From Curtobacterium flaccumfaciens (lineage in GTDB: Bacteria > Actinomycetota > Actinomycetes > Actinomycetales > Microbacteriaceae), in assembly GCF_013359815.1 (NCBI RefSeq), contig NZ_JABMCF010000027.1, forward strand, positions 1-62,113: 62,113 nt of DNA. The letters run 5' to 3'. Under the pieces are notes generated by a model, which saw only the letters and a program-made list of their open reading frames with translations, was not told the DNA's origin and did not search any database. The first letter of the stretch is position 1; each line of letters opens with the position of its first letter. Positions 16,653 to 25,432 of the stretch are shown here, piece by piece. The position numbers and the translations under genes were made by a program.

Positions 16653-17141
16653 GTGAGAAGCAAAAGGACAGTGCATCAGCACTCTATCGGAGCAAAACTA
16701 TCGAATAAGTCGCATCGTTTTGACCGTCTACCATTGATCAGTATGGCATTGATTGTCGCTGCGGTTTGCCTTGGAACCACAGTTGATATCTCCGCCCCAG
16801 CGTCGGCTCAATCGGGCTACCGTGTTTGTGGAGTCTATAATTCTGCACAGACGGAAGGCGCCATTGGAACAGGCCTGGTAGCGAAGATATGGAAGGATGA
16901 TCGAACGGATACGTGTGCCAAAAAAATCGAATGGATGGCGAACAACTACAAGGCGGCTTGGCCCGGCTCTTACGCTGAGCACCACTACGAGATGATCCCA
17001 TGTGAAGCTTTTGCCACCCGCTCGGGCATTGCAGGTGACCCATGCGATCTCATGGCCACGAACCAAATCTACCGAAACTATTCAACGTTTGATCTAGTGC
17101 ACCCCCGGTCGACCGGTTCGGTAATATTCTGGCACCGATAG
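16653..17141 (+). CDS. Small secreted cysteine-containing protein
   Basis: The 162-residue product has a signal segment (LPLISMALIVAAVCLGTTV, then APASAQ). The mature part of about 108 residues has four Cys (YRVCGVY, TDTCAKK, MIPCEAF and GDPCDLM) that could form two disulphides. The GTG start 15 bp after the preceding protease stop, with AGGAAAG before it, suggests co-transcription with that protease. No family is recognised. It may be a protease partner, an inhibitor or an effector. The terminator at 17187 closes this rightward unit. Confidence 0.65.
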   Translation: MRSKRTVHQHSIGAKLSNKSHRFDRLPLISMALIVAAVCLGTTVDISAPASAQSGYRVCGVYNSAQTEGAIGTGLVAKIWKDDRTDTCAKKIEWMANNYKAAWPGSYAEHHYEMIPCEAFATRSGIAGDPCDLMATNQIYRNYSTFDLVHPRSTGSVIFWHR

Positions 17142-17186
17142 GTCGAAGGTACCGTCACTCGACTCATACAGACAACCATGAGTCGG

Positions 17187-17224
17187 AGAGGGACCGGCCG
17201 CTTCAAGAAGCCGTCGGTCCCTCT
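17187..17224 (+). terminator. Hairpin terminator after secreted-protein operon
   Basis: Arms 17187-17196 (AGAGGGACCG) and 17215-17224 are exact complements. The hairpin lies 46 nt after the stop of the small secreted protein. The stretch from there to 17541 holds no recognisable gene. Confidence 0.7.
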
Positions 17225-17541
17225 TGGGCCTGGGCATCGGCCGGCGATTCTGCCGAATGCCGATCCACATGGTTCTTTCGGCATCAACTCGGTGTTCGTA
17301 GAGACCAGACGACCCCTCTCTTCGATGCCGTCAGGCAGGTTACGAGCACATCGCCTAACCCTGAGTGCTCATTCATCGACACGAGCACTTCGCAGTCATG
17401 AAGTCGTCTAGTGACACTTTTACTCGATTTCCGCAGTTAGTTCGATCCGCCCCGATTGCCGTCTCCGACATTCTCACATGACAAACAGTCAGCGAGCATG
17501 TTGGGCAGGCGCGTCGCGTGATTACTTAGATGGAGTTAAAA

Positions 17542-18567
17542 ATGCTACTGAGTCGTTCGAAGCTGAGTTGCGGTATTACCTTGGGGGTCCTTCTCGTCGG
17601 TGTTTTCGGTGGTCTGGTCTCCCCAAGCGGAGCCTCTGAGGCGCATGCTGGAGAACCCGGTAAAGATGAAGTCATTCATTACCGCCCTTCCAGCGCTGAG
17701 ATCGCGCAGACTGCATCGTACTGGACTCCGGCTCGCATGCAACAAGCACAGTCTGGAAGCTTCGTCGATCCGGACCCGGACGGAGGTGATCCGCCGCGAG
17801 TAGCATCCGCTCTTCCGGCGACTGATGACCGGTTGACCACTCGTCATGAGACGAAGCGAATAGTTCCCCGTACTGACCCGACTAAGCCGACTCCTGGTTT
17901 CAAGCCGTCCGACCATCTCGGCGTAGTGTTCTTCCGCTCAAGTGGTCGGGACCAGCGATGCACTGGCAATGTCATTGTGTCCGATTCTGGGAATCTTGTA
18001 GCTACAGCTGGACGATGTGTATCGGCCCTCAAGGACCAGTTCGTGGATCGACTTGCCTTTGTTCCGGCCTATAACGGGACAGCTCCGCACGGAGTTTGGC
18101 CCGCGGTGATCGTCACCGCACGAACTGGGTGGACCCATCAACGCCTCGTCGACGACGACTCAGCGTTCTTCCAAACCGCGATTGCATTGGGACAGAAGGC
18201 TCCTCTTTCGGAAACAGTCGGTGCGTCGGGTGTCAGTTTCAAGGGTCAGGAGGATGACGATGAATTCCGCGCAACGGGCTACTCTCTCGACGCTGGTAGT
18301 AATCCCAACGTCCCCATCTCGGTTACGAGTACCGCGGAACCTAACCCGTGGATGAACACGGACTACGCTATTGAAGGGCTAGAATGGGACGCTCGCACGG
18401 GAGTGAGCGGCGCTCCGTGGGTGTCAACCGACAGCGATCCAGTTGTCGACGTCCAACGAGGAATGACGACGTTTGCTTACCAGCGATTCGTGCACGCGAG
18501 TTTCGGCCCGCAGTGGACGGCTGCCATCGAAGATGAATATCGCGCCGCCGCGATTGCCAAGGGCTAG
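17542..18567 (+). CDS. Secreted V8-like trypsin-fold protein, catalytic His replaced by Arg
   Basis: The 341-residue product has a signal peptide (LSCGITLGVLLVGVFGGLV), then a roughly 90-residue linker, then a glutamyl-endopeptidase-like domain. The first-strand motif is RCTGNVIVSDSGNLVATAGR, where the family has TAGHC. The codon reads CGA, so catalytic His is Arg. The Ser region is intact as TGVSGAPW and an Asp candidate is in DDDSAFFQTA. The protein is therefore probably a non-catalytic homologue. ATG 17542 is chosen because GGAG lies six bases upstream; an ATG at 17530 is also in frame. It precedes the pectate lyase gene. Confidence 0.8.
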   Translation: MLLSRSKLSCGITLGVLLVGVFGGLVSPSGASEAHAGEPGKDEVIHYRPSSAEIAQTASYWTPARMQQAQSGSFVDPDPDGGDPPRVASALPATDDRLTTRHETKRIVPRTDPTKPTPGFKPSDHLGVVFFRSSGRDQRCTGNVIVSDSGNLVATAGRCVSALKDQFVDRLAFVPAYNGTAPHGVWPAVIVTARTGWTHQRLVDDDSAFFQTAIALGQKAPLSETVGASGVSFKGQEDDDEFRATGYSLDAGSNPNVPISVTSTAEPNPWMNTDYAIEGLEWDARTGVSGAPWVSTDSDPVVDVQRGMTTFAYQRFVHASFGPQWTAAIEDEYRAAAIAKG

Positions 18568-18652
18568 GCGAGTGGCCTCGTGGAAGTGCCGCACTTCGAC
18601 GGCGTGGTTATTGATTCGAAGTATTCGCAACACGCGCCTGAGCGCATCCAAA

Positions 18653-19501
18653 ATGGCAACCCTCTCATTCAGCCCGTGGTCCTCAGCAGGCTGGACGCGC
18701 CGTTCAACCTATGCCGCGGCCGCCACCGCCGCCTTCCTCTGCACACTTCTCACAGGTAGCGTGCCCGTCATAGCAGCTTCCTCCATCGACGGAACGGCTG
18801 GCGCTAATTTCAACGCCCCGGCGGGCTTTCCTAAACCGACGCGCAATCTCCCCCGGGCGGTTCAACCGCTCCGGATTCCTGCCGGGACGACGATCGATTT
18901 TCATGACGCCGCCATATCAGGTACAACTTCCGGCTCGAGTGAGTACCAGCTTCCCGTGGTGATCGTCGAGCCTGGTGCCACGGTGAAGAATCTAATCGTC
19001 GAAGCGCCAGCTGCGGACGGCGTGCATTGCCAGGCGACCTGCACCCTCGACAGCGTTTGGTTTCCAAACGTAGGAGAAGATGCCGGTACGCTAGAAGACG
19101 GCTCATCTGCCAATTCCGTGATGACAATTGACGGTGGCGGCGCAAGACATGCTCACGACAAAGTCTTTCAGATTGACGGCGCGGGCAGCGTTATCGTGCG
19201 CAACTTTTCCGCCGATGACGTTGGAACACTTATTCGAAGCTGCGGAAATTGTCTGCACCAGTATCGTCGCCACATTGAGGTGATCAATTCGTTAATTAGG
19301 GACGGACATTATCATGTTGGCGGGATAAATATCAATTACGGAGACACGGCGAAGTTTGCGAACATCACCGTCATCGGTAATCGACTTCCGCTCTGCCAAG
19401 AGTCGCTGGGTAGCAAGGGCGGGAAGGCAACTTTTCTCCCCTACAAAGGTCCGGATAAATATTGTCAGTACGATCCGGCGACAATAATCAATGCGTACTA
19501 G
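18653..19501 (+). CDS. Secreted pectate lyase, polysaccharide lyase family 3
   Basis: The 282-residue product has a signal peptide (YAAAATAAFLCTLLTGSVPV, cleavage near IAAS). The PL3 parallel beta-helix domain includes VVIVEPGATVKNLIVEAP, then CTLDSVWFPNVGEDAGTLE, then GGGARHAHDKVFQIDGAGSV. The conserved basic substrate-binding region HQYRRHIEVINS and the closing Cys-containing segment DKYCQYDP follow. PL3 enzymes cleave unesterified pectate by beta-elimination with calcium. ATG 18653 lies just before the basic n-region; no strong ribosome binding site is visible. It forms part of the wall-degrading set with GH12 and expansin. The C-terminus looks complete. Confidence 0.88.
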   Translation: MATLSFSPWSSAGWTRRSTYAAAATAAFLCTLLTGSVPVIAASSIDGTAGANFNAPAGFPKPTRNLPRAVQPLRIPAGTTIDFHDAAISGTTSGSSEYQLPVVIVEPGATVKNLIVEAPAADGVHCQATCTLDSVWFPNVGEDAGTLEDGSSANSVMTIDGGGARHAHDKVFQIDGAGSVIVRNFSADDVGTLIRSCGNCLHQYRRHIEVINSLIRDGHYHVGGININYGDTAKFANITVIGNRLPLCQESLGSKGGKATFLPYKGPDKYCQYDPATIINAY

Positions 19502-20361
19502 GCCCACGTCGCAACGAAGAACGTTCCGTTTGCGCCTTCAAACTGGTTTGCCGCGGTGAATCTATGGCCGCCATTCGCGGCAAGATCCGCTCCACGAACC
19601 ATAATTGCCCGCGCCCGGGCTCACGCCGTCGACGGACGACACCGCGTACGACGTCGAGCAGATAAGCATGCCCAGCTCGACCCGCGGCCGAGAAAATCAC
19701 CGTCCGCGCTGTCACCGGTCAACCGTGACTCAAGCGCTCTGTCCGACCGCAGAGGGTCGGCTGGCCGACGGACGTGAGCTCCACCTCGGCACGCTCCAGC
19801 GCTTGCGCTCCACCTCTCGAACTCGAAGTTCGTCGGCGACTACTTCCCCACCGCGGGGCAAGTAGGTACAGCCGACCAAGGCTTCGTCATCGAGAACACC
19901 GACACCCCGCACCGTTCGCTGAGCAACCGCGATCACATCGAATCCGGCACAGCGGAACAAGCCCTGACACCAGCGCGAACACCTAACAAGCCTCGCCGGG
20001 TCCTGCCACGCGTGTGCTGCAGAGCTCGCCCCAGGCCATCGGCCGCTCAAGTCCGCTATGCGTCGCGCCGAGCGTCGGCGGTTGGATTTTCGCGAGGGCG
20101 CCAGCGGTTGCGACCGCCGCATCACAGGCGATGGTCATGTCAGCCGTGGGCGCGCGGAACTTCATCCGGCCACGCACCACTGCCTCGTTCGCCGTGTACA
20201 GCACGGCTATCGAACCCGGCGACGAGCTACGCCACGGCGTCCTGCAGACCTCCGAGACGAGTCGACGTCGTGCGCGTCGACGCTAGTGGTGAGCTTGCTC
20301 GCGGCGCCGGCAATCCGCCCAGGGCGCGGCATGTCCCGCTCCCTTGTTATCAGTTGCGATC
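19502..20361. other. Degenerate coding remnants, no intact gene
   Basis: There are short in-frame coding-like stretches but no complete gene. About 19800-19980 on the plus strand reads LHLSNSKFVGDYFPTAGQ, then TADQGFVIENTD. About 19680-19730 reads AAEKITVRAVTG in another frame. About 20014-20286 reads GWIFARAPAVATAASQAMVM. They look like one or more decayed genes with several frameshifts. I cannot name the family. Confidence 0.35.
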
Positions 20362-21315
20362 TCATGGTTCCGTGTGCTGGGGGTTGAGTTCGAAGGCAGC
20401 GTCGAGCGCTCGAGCGTCGCGCCAGAGGGCGGTGATCCGAGAGAGGATGTCGTCAGCGGTGGCGTCCGCGGCGCCGAGCTCGTCGTAGGTCTCCTGCAAG
20501 GTGAGTTGCGCGAACCGGGACGGTTGGCGAACTATCGGTCCGACAGCCTCTCGATCCGTCTCGTGTGCGGTGGCGGCGCGTCTGGTGGGGATGATGCTCG
20601 TCATCGACCTGCCGGACAAGGTGACCCCGGTGCGGGCCCAGCCGTGCACGTCTAACGGCAACAGCAGCTGCTCTGCCCTGCGCCACTGCCCCGGCAGGGG
20701 CTGTTCGCAGTCATGCTGGTCGAGGTTGCCCTTGGTGGGATCGAGCAGGCCGATGACGTCGCCTCTGAATCCGGCCCAGACCAGGCCCACGATCCGCAAC
20801 CACCGGGTCACAGCACACGCCGGACACGCTGCCGGGTCATCGGCGGAGGGGACGACCGTGCCGCGGATCCGCACGATGCTCGTCACTGCGACATCGTCCG
20901 CCATGATGGCTTGCGCCTGTTGGCGGGTGAGGTGCAGCACGCCGAGGAGGACGATGAGGAACGCGTCGCGGCGGCCGCGGAGACCGATCGGGTACCGGTA
21001 CTTCGGGATCACCGCCAGCACTTCTCCGACGGCCGTGTGGTCGGGGGCGTCTGGTCGCGGCCATACCCGCGCCGGCACTGTGGGTATCGGGTCCGCCAGG
21101 CCCGCGGCGAGGTGGTGCGCACGGATCGCACGCCGGCGCAGCCGCTGCGTCGACGCACCCCCAGGGAACCGAGTCAGGAACTGCGCAACCGTGGCCGGCG
21201 CCGCAGGCAACGGCTCCTGCCCTGTGACGCTGCACCACGCGACGAACCGGTCCCAGTGCGCCTCGAGCAGGATCTCCATGTCGGGCTGCGGTTCGGGTGG
21301 GGTGTGCGGGGTCAT
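20362..21315 (-). CDS. Recombinase-like partner protein, translationally coupled to integrase
   Basis: The 317-residue product starts at ATG 21315, which overlaps the integrase stop as ATGA. Residues about 15-75 resemble the SAM-like core-binding domain of tyrosine recombinases (WDRFVAWCSVTGQE, then VAQFLTRF). Residues about 105-145 resemble the start of the catalytic domain (LRGRRDAFLIVLLGVLHLTR, then QAQAIMADDV). I see no HxxR box and no nucleophile Tyr in the right place. A CPAC pair lies at about residue 170. It is probably a non-catalytic recombinase relative that works with the integrase. No specific family name is recognised. Confidence 0.65.
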   Translation of the reverse strand: MTPHTPPEPQPDMEILLEAHWDRFVAWCSVTGQEPLPAAPATVAQFLTRFPGGASTQRLRRRAIRAHHLAAGLADPIPTVPARVWPRPDAPDHTAVGEVLAVIPKYRYPIGLRGRRDAFLIVLLGVLHLTRQQAQAIMADDVAVTSIVRIRGTVVPSADDPAACPACAVTRWLRIVGLVWAGFRGDVIGLLDPTKGNLDQHDCEQPLPGQWRRAEQLLLPLDVHGWARTGVTLSGRSMTSIIPTRRAATAHETDREAVGPIVRQPSRFAQLTLQETYDELGAADATADDILSRITALWRDARALDAAFELNPQHTEP

Positions 21316-22430
21316 AGCCGCATCCGGGTGACGGCGTTGCGGACCAGCGGCGCGTACTCGCGGTCGTAGATCTGCAAGGTCGCGGCGTTGGTGTGGTGAG
21401 TCCGGTTCATGATCTCCACGTCCGTAGCTCCCGCGTTGCGCGCCTCGGTGACAAACCCAGCACGGAGGGAATGCCCGGACCACCCCTCCTCCCCCAGCCC
21501 GGCACCCTTTGCGCGGCGGGCGACCGCTTTCCCAACGGTGGTGGGGCTGATGCCGACGCCGCGGAACAGACCCCATATCGACACGGCGCGGAAGAACGGC
21601 GCCGCCGACGGCAACCGGTCTGGACCGAGCCCATCCGCACAGACATGCACTGCGAGGCTCGCGCCGGTGAGCGCGGCGAACAGGCCCGCTTCGCCGCGGG
21701 CGTCCTGCGCGGCCATGAGCCGGGAGAGCCGGATGAACGCGCACGGGGCGCAGGTGACCGGGTTCGCGCCCCGCTGCAGCACCTTGATGCGGCCGAGGCC
21801 GTCCTGGTCCGTCTTCGACCTCCGCACTCGCGCGTAGACACCCTCCCCGTCGACGAGGCGGAGATCTCCGACGGTCAGTGCGGTGAGTTCGGACTCGCGG
21901 AACGCGCCGACGAACCCGAACAGCAGCAGCGCCTGATCGCGTGTGCCGAGGGCGCCGGTCCGCAGGTCGGCGATGTCGATCTGCAGCAGGGTCATCTGCA
22001 GCGCCTTCAACGTCATCGGTTTCGCCCGCCGCACTGGCACGGACCGGGTCCGACGGATCCCCTTGAGGACGTCGCGGACGATCGGGGTGGTGCCGGGTGG
22101 TATGTGGCCGCGGCGGGCGTGTTCCCAGTCGATCGCGGCGACGTAACGACTGATCGTGCCGGGTGCGTACCGCTGCCGACCATCGGGCAGGAGGGCGTTG
22201 GCCTTGTCGGCGAGGAACGCCGCCACCTCCGCCGGGTCGACCGGTGCCGTCCTGATCTGCTCGAGCTCGTGGGGCTCGGCGACCTCGTAGTCGAGGAACC
22301 CGGCACGCCACCGGGCGAACTGCCGCAGATCCGACCGGTACGCCCGGATCGTGTTCGGCGACAGGGACGCTTCCGCGAACGCTCGCGGCGACGAACAAGA
22401 GACATCCCAGAAACGGTCGTATTTGCACAT
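21312..22430 (-). CDS. Tyrosine recombinase/integrase
   Basis: The 372-residue product (from ATG 22430; GTG 22466 is possible) has an N-terminal core-binding domain (SPNTIRAYRSDLRQFARWRA). The catalytic domain has the first Arg in FVGAFRESELTAL, a Lys in the RRSKTDQDG hairpin, GHSLRAGFVTEA for the HxxR box and nucleophile Tyr in LQIYDREY. All catalytic positions appear present, so it should be active in site-specific strand exchange. It is coupled by ATGA to a second recombinase-like gene. It lies divergent to the MBL cassette. No tRNA or att core could be identified next to it. Confidence 0.88.
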   Translation of the reverse strand: MCKYDRFWDVSCSSPRAFAEASLSPNTIRAYRSDLRQFARWRAGFLDYEVAEPHELEQIRTAPVDPAEVAAFLADKANALLPDGRQRYAPGTISRYVAAIDWEHARRGHIPPGTTPIVRDVLKGIRRTRSVPVRRAKPMTLKALQMTLLQIDIADLRTGALGTRDQALLLFGFVGAFRESELTALTVGDLRLVDGEGVYARVRRSKTDQDGLGRIKVLQRGANPVTCAPCAFIRLSRLMAAQDARGEAGLFAALTGASLAVHVCADGLGPDRLPSAAPFFRAVSIWGLFRGVGISPTTVGKAVARRAKGAGLGEEGWSGHSLRAGFVTEARNAGATDVEIMNRTHHTNAATLQIYDREYAPLVRNAVTRMRL

Positions 22431-22530
22431 CCACCAAACGCTCCGTCGAAAGCAATTGCTTCTCACATGTCAGTTGGTCGCTCTATTCTGAGAGGGCCGC
22501 TGAGTTGCGGTCGGAAGGAGCCGGTCGCAG

Positions 22531-23553
22531 ATGATCGAGGTCGAGTACATACCGGTAGGCGAGAAGACCGACACCGGAGATGCGATCCTGTGCCACTTCA
22601 CCGAGCCAGGGACGAGCACGAATCGTGTCGTACTGATCGACGGCGGGTTCGCGGCCACTGCCGCGGCGATCGTCGCCCACGTACAGAAGTACTACGGGAC
22701 CGATCGAATCGACTTGATGATCTGCACACACCCCGACGAGGACCACATCAACGGGCTCTTTGGAGTCCTGGAACAGCTGCACGTGACGCAGCTCGTGATC
22801 CACCGCCCATCCGATTACGGATACGCCTCGGATGACGTGGCCTCCGACAAGGTCGATGACCTCATCCGGCTCGCCAAGGCTGAGGGGACCGCGGTCTCAA
22901 CCAACTACTTCGCAGGAACCTCGTTCTTCTCCGACGCGATCAGGATCGCAGGCCCCTCCGCGTCCTACTACGAGTCGCTGCTCAGCGAGCAAAAGACGGG
23001 GACGTCGGCCGCCAGCAAGGCAAGCGGGCTGTTCCGCTCGGTGTACGAAACCATCAGGAACGCTCTCTCGCCGCGTAGCACTGATCCTGGCGAAGGGACC
23101 CTCACGGACAACGGCGGCACCACCGCCCGCAACAACACAAGCATCATCCTTGACCTGCAGGTGGACGCATACCGTGTCCTACTCACTGGCGACGCCGGCG
23201 CTCCCGCCCTGACCCGAGCCGCAGACTACCTCGACAGTTCCCTCCGAAACGCCATCGGCCTGCCAACCCTCTTCGACGTTCCCCACCACGGTTCCCGACA
23301 CAACCTGACAACGGACGTCATGAACCGTCTTGCGGGCCCCGTCGAAGGTGCCACACAGTCGAGAAGCGCCTTCGTCAGCGTCGGCAAGCTGGCCGACGAG
23401 TTCCCCCGCCCTGAGGTGGCAAACGCCTTCACGCGTCGCGGCTATTCAGTCTGCGCGACGCGCGGTCAGACCATTCGATGGAGCAGGAACGCCGGATCCC
23501 GTCAGGGCTGGACCAGCTTGACACCGCTCACGTGGCTCGAACCAGACGAGTGA
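22531..23553 (+). CDS. ComEC/Rec2-like metallo-beta-lactamase-fold hydrolase
   Basis: The 340-residue soluble product has the MBL metal-binding motif CTHPDEDHINGL (HxDxDH) at about residue 68. Later blocks of the ComEC-type MBL subgroup are NNTSIILDL, VLLTGDAGAPAL and DVPHHGSRHNL, each with a metal-ligand Asp or His. There are no membrane segments. AAGGAG lies 10 bases before ATG 22531. In this subgroup the fold hydrolyses phosphodiesters or nucleotides. The membrane-protein gene follows with one base between TGA and GTG, so they are a coupled pair. The context beside an integrase suggests a mobile accessory cassette, possibly defensive. Confidence 0.85.
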   Translation: MIEVEYIPVGEKTDTGDAILCHFTEPGTSTNRVVLIDGGFAATAAAIVAHVQKYYGTDRIDLMICTHPDEDHINGLFGVLEQLHVTQLVIHRPSDYGYASDDVASDKVDDLIRLAKAEGTAVSTNYFAGTSFFSDAIRIAGPSASYYESLLSEQKTGTSAASKASGLFRSVYETIRNALSPRSTDPGEGTLTDNGGTTARNNTSIILDLQVDAYRVLLTGDAGAPALTRAADYLDSSLRNAIGLPTLFDVPHHGSRHNLTTDVMNRLAGPVEGATQSRSAFVSVGKLADEFPRPEVANAFTRRGYSVCATRGQTIRWSRNAGSRQGWTSLTPLTWLEPDE

Positions 23554-23554
23554 C

Positions 23555-24280
23555 GTGGCCGATACGTCCTACGAACGCTCTACCCAGCTCATTCCCGCCA
23601 CAGCTGTTCTTGCACCGCTGAGCATCCTTGCTGTCGTGGTCTTCCGAACGGACGACGTTGTAAGCGTTACCCGCTCGATCCTTGGAATACTGGTCGCAGC
23701 TGGCTTCCATGTCGTCGCGATGCGTCTCGTACGCGACCGCGGCAATCGCATCCAAGGGCGCCTCTGGGATAGTTGGGGCGGAAGCACCACCGTGCAGCGC
23801 CTCCGATGGGCCGAGCAGCCCCGGCAACGTGTGGAGCGTCTTCACCGCCGTGTCGCACACATGACTGGCGTCCAGCTTCCCGACGCAAGCGCAGAGGCCG
23901 CTAGCACAGTGGATGCCGACGACATCTACAAGGATGCTGTCGCACGTCTTCGCGAAATGACCCGTGATCATGAACGCTTCCCGCGAGTTTGGTCCGAGCT
24001 CAAGCAGTACGGCGCCGCCCGCAACATGTACGGAGCGAAGCCCGCAGCGCTCGGCGTTGCTGGCCTAACCGTCCTGCTAAGCGCCGGCATGACCGCTGCG
24101 AGTTGGCTGTCGCTCTGGAACGTCAGCTGGGTTATGCCCGTCATCGCCGGCGTGCTCGGCATCATGATCGGCCTCGGGTGGCTGTTCATCGTGACGCCGC
24201 AATACGTACGCGTTGCATCGGATCGCTACAGCGACGCGCTCCTCGAAGTGCCCAACGAGCAGGGCGCCGCGCCTCAGTAG
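23555..24280 (+). CDS. Membrane protein with two TM pairs around a cytoplasmic domain
   Basis: The 241-residue product starts with GTG one base after the MBL stop. Hydrophobic segments are at about residues 15-30 (TAVLAPLSILAVVVF), 40-55 (ILGILVAAGFHVVAM), 170-190 (ALGVAGLTVLLSAGMTAASW) and 195-215 (VMPVIAGVLGIMIGLGWLFI). Between them a roughly 110-residue charged region carries RQRVERLHRRV and DIYKDAVARLREMTRDHERF. No family is recognised. The topology resembles membrane effectors coupled to a soluble enzyme, such as those in nucleotide-signalling defence systems, but this is inference from layout only. Confidence 0.75.
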   Translation: MADTSYERSTQLIPATAVLAPLSILAVVVFRTDDVVSVTRSILGILVAAGFHVVAMRLVRDRGNRIQGRLWDSWGGSTTVQRLRWAEQPRQRVERLHRRVAHMTGVQLPDASAEAASTVDADDIYKDAVARLREMTRDHERFPRVWSELKQYGAARNMYGAKPAALGVAGLTVLLSAGMTAASWLSLWNVSWVMPVIAGVLGIMIGLGWLFIVTPQYVRVASDRYSDALLEVPNEQGAAPQ

Positions 24281-24338
24281 CCGTCCAGTAACCACTCGAC
24301 CGCCCGCGGGACGCAGTGACTCGTGGGAACCTAATGGC

Positions 24339-25046
24339 GTGCTGATCGCCTACGTCGACGAGTCCTACGACCGGGACTACTACTACATCGGCGCCGCTGT
24401 CGCGACGATCACGCAATGGGAAGACCTCAGCCGGCGTCTGCAAGAGATCCGCGATCGCACGGCGATGGAGCACGGCGTTCCAGCCTCGATCGAGTTCCAC
24501 GCACATGAGCTCATGGGTGGATCCGGCGCCTGGAAATTGTTCCGTGGTCGCCACCGCGAAGCTGCCGGCATCTACATCGCAGCACTCCGTGCCGCTCGCG
24601 AAGCTGGTGTCCGGTACATCTTTCGAGGCGTGGACGTTGGCCGACTCAATGCTCGTTACAGCTACCCTCGACCACCACACGCAGTGGTCCTGGGTCACCT
24701 CCTTGAACGCATCGACGAGTACACCGTCAAGACCGGTCAGCAGGAACAGACGATCGTCGTCGCTGACGAGATCGGCACTCAGGACGACCATCAGCGGGCG
24801 TTCGCTGGCTATCAGGCGTACGGCACCGATGGCTACCGTTCCTCGAAGCTCGAGCACATCTCCGCGCCAATCAACTTCGCGTCCTCTGCTGGATCAGACG
24901 GCCTACAGGCCGTGGACCTCGCCGTGTACGTCCATTACCGCCGCGAACGTGTCCTGAACGCTCACCCCGCGGCGAAGCGCACGCTTGCGCGGCAGTGGAA
25001 GGAGATCGGTCCTGCTGTCGAACACAGCTGGGAGTGGTGGCCGTGA
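24339..25046 (+). CDS. DUF3800-family protein
   Basis: The 235-residue product from GTG 24339 starts LIAYVDESYDRDYYYIGAA, the YVDES signature of DUF3800. Further conserved blocks are IEFHAHELMGG, PHAVVLGHLLERIDEY, IVVADEIGTQDDHQ and SDGLQAVDLAVYV. The acidic residues (DES, the H in FHAHE, ADE, and D in QAVDLA) resemble an RNase H-like catalytic set, and the family is proposed to be a nuclease found in mobile and defence contexts. It lies 58 bp after the membrane-protein gene in the same direction. A strong terminator at 25055 closes the three-gene cassette. Confidence 0.85.
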   Translation: MLIAYVDESYDRDYYYIGAAVATITQWEDLSRRLQEIRDRTAMEHGVPASIEFHAHELMGGSGAWKLFRGRHREAAGIYIAALRAAREAGVRYIFRGVDVGRLNARYSYPRPPHAVVLGHLLERIDEYTVKTGQQEQTIVVADEIGTQDDHQRAFAGYQAYGTDGYRSSKLEHISAPINFASSAGSDGLQAVDLAVYVHYRRERVLNAHPAAKRTLARQWKEIGPAVEHSWEWWP

Positions 25047-25054
25047 GAAAGAAC

Positions 25055-25078
25055 GAAGGCCCCGCAAGCGGGGCCTTC
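25055..25078 (+). terminator. 11-bp stem hairpin after DUF3800 gene
   Basis: GAAGGCCCCGC and GCGGGGCCTTC pair around AA, 8 nt after the stop. It closes the MBL, membrane protein and DUF3800 operon. Confidence 0.9.
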
Positions 25079-25273
25079 GGCTGGCAACGTTCCGGTAACC
25101 GGCCCGTCGTGAGACAAGCATATCCCTGTGCGCCTGAAGAGCGCCTCCCCCGCCGCGTTTCGCGGGACGTGTCTCGGAACGAGCCGGTCTGATGCGTGCT
25201 CACTACGCACTCCACCAACACAGCGTCTTCGCCGGATGAGTTCTGCTGGCCAAGCGGTCGGAGTCACAGAACC

Positions 25274-25303
25274 CTGTCTCAGTAGCCGATCGGCTACCGC
25301 ACA
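25274..25303. repeat. Dispersed palindromic element, copy E
   Basis: CTGTCTCAGTAGCCGATCGG is followed by CTACCGCACA. It lies between the DUF3800 terminator and the convergent nuclease gene, in a 386-bp stretch with no other recognisable feature. Confidence 0.75.
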
Positions 25304-25432
25304 CGTGGCGGCGATTCGGGAGCCCGCGAAGATCCGGGGATCTCGGTGTCTCAACAGACCCGCCCGGCGATGTGCCCGGTGACGGTTCCCTCCGTGAGAC
25401 ACGGCGGAGCTTCTGGTGGCACGTGCTCCAGG

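Noticed and set aside
20362..22455. A single 697-residue integrase-like protein
   Set aside because: Only the part below 21315 has coding character in this frame; above it the integrase frame carries all recombinase motifs.
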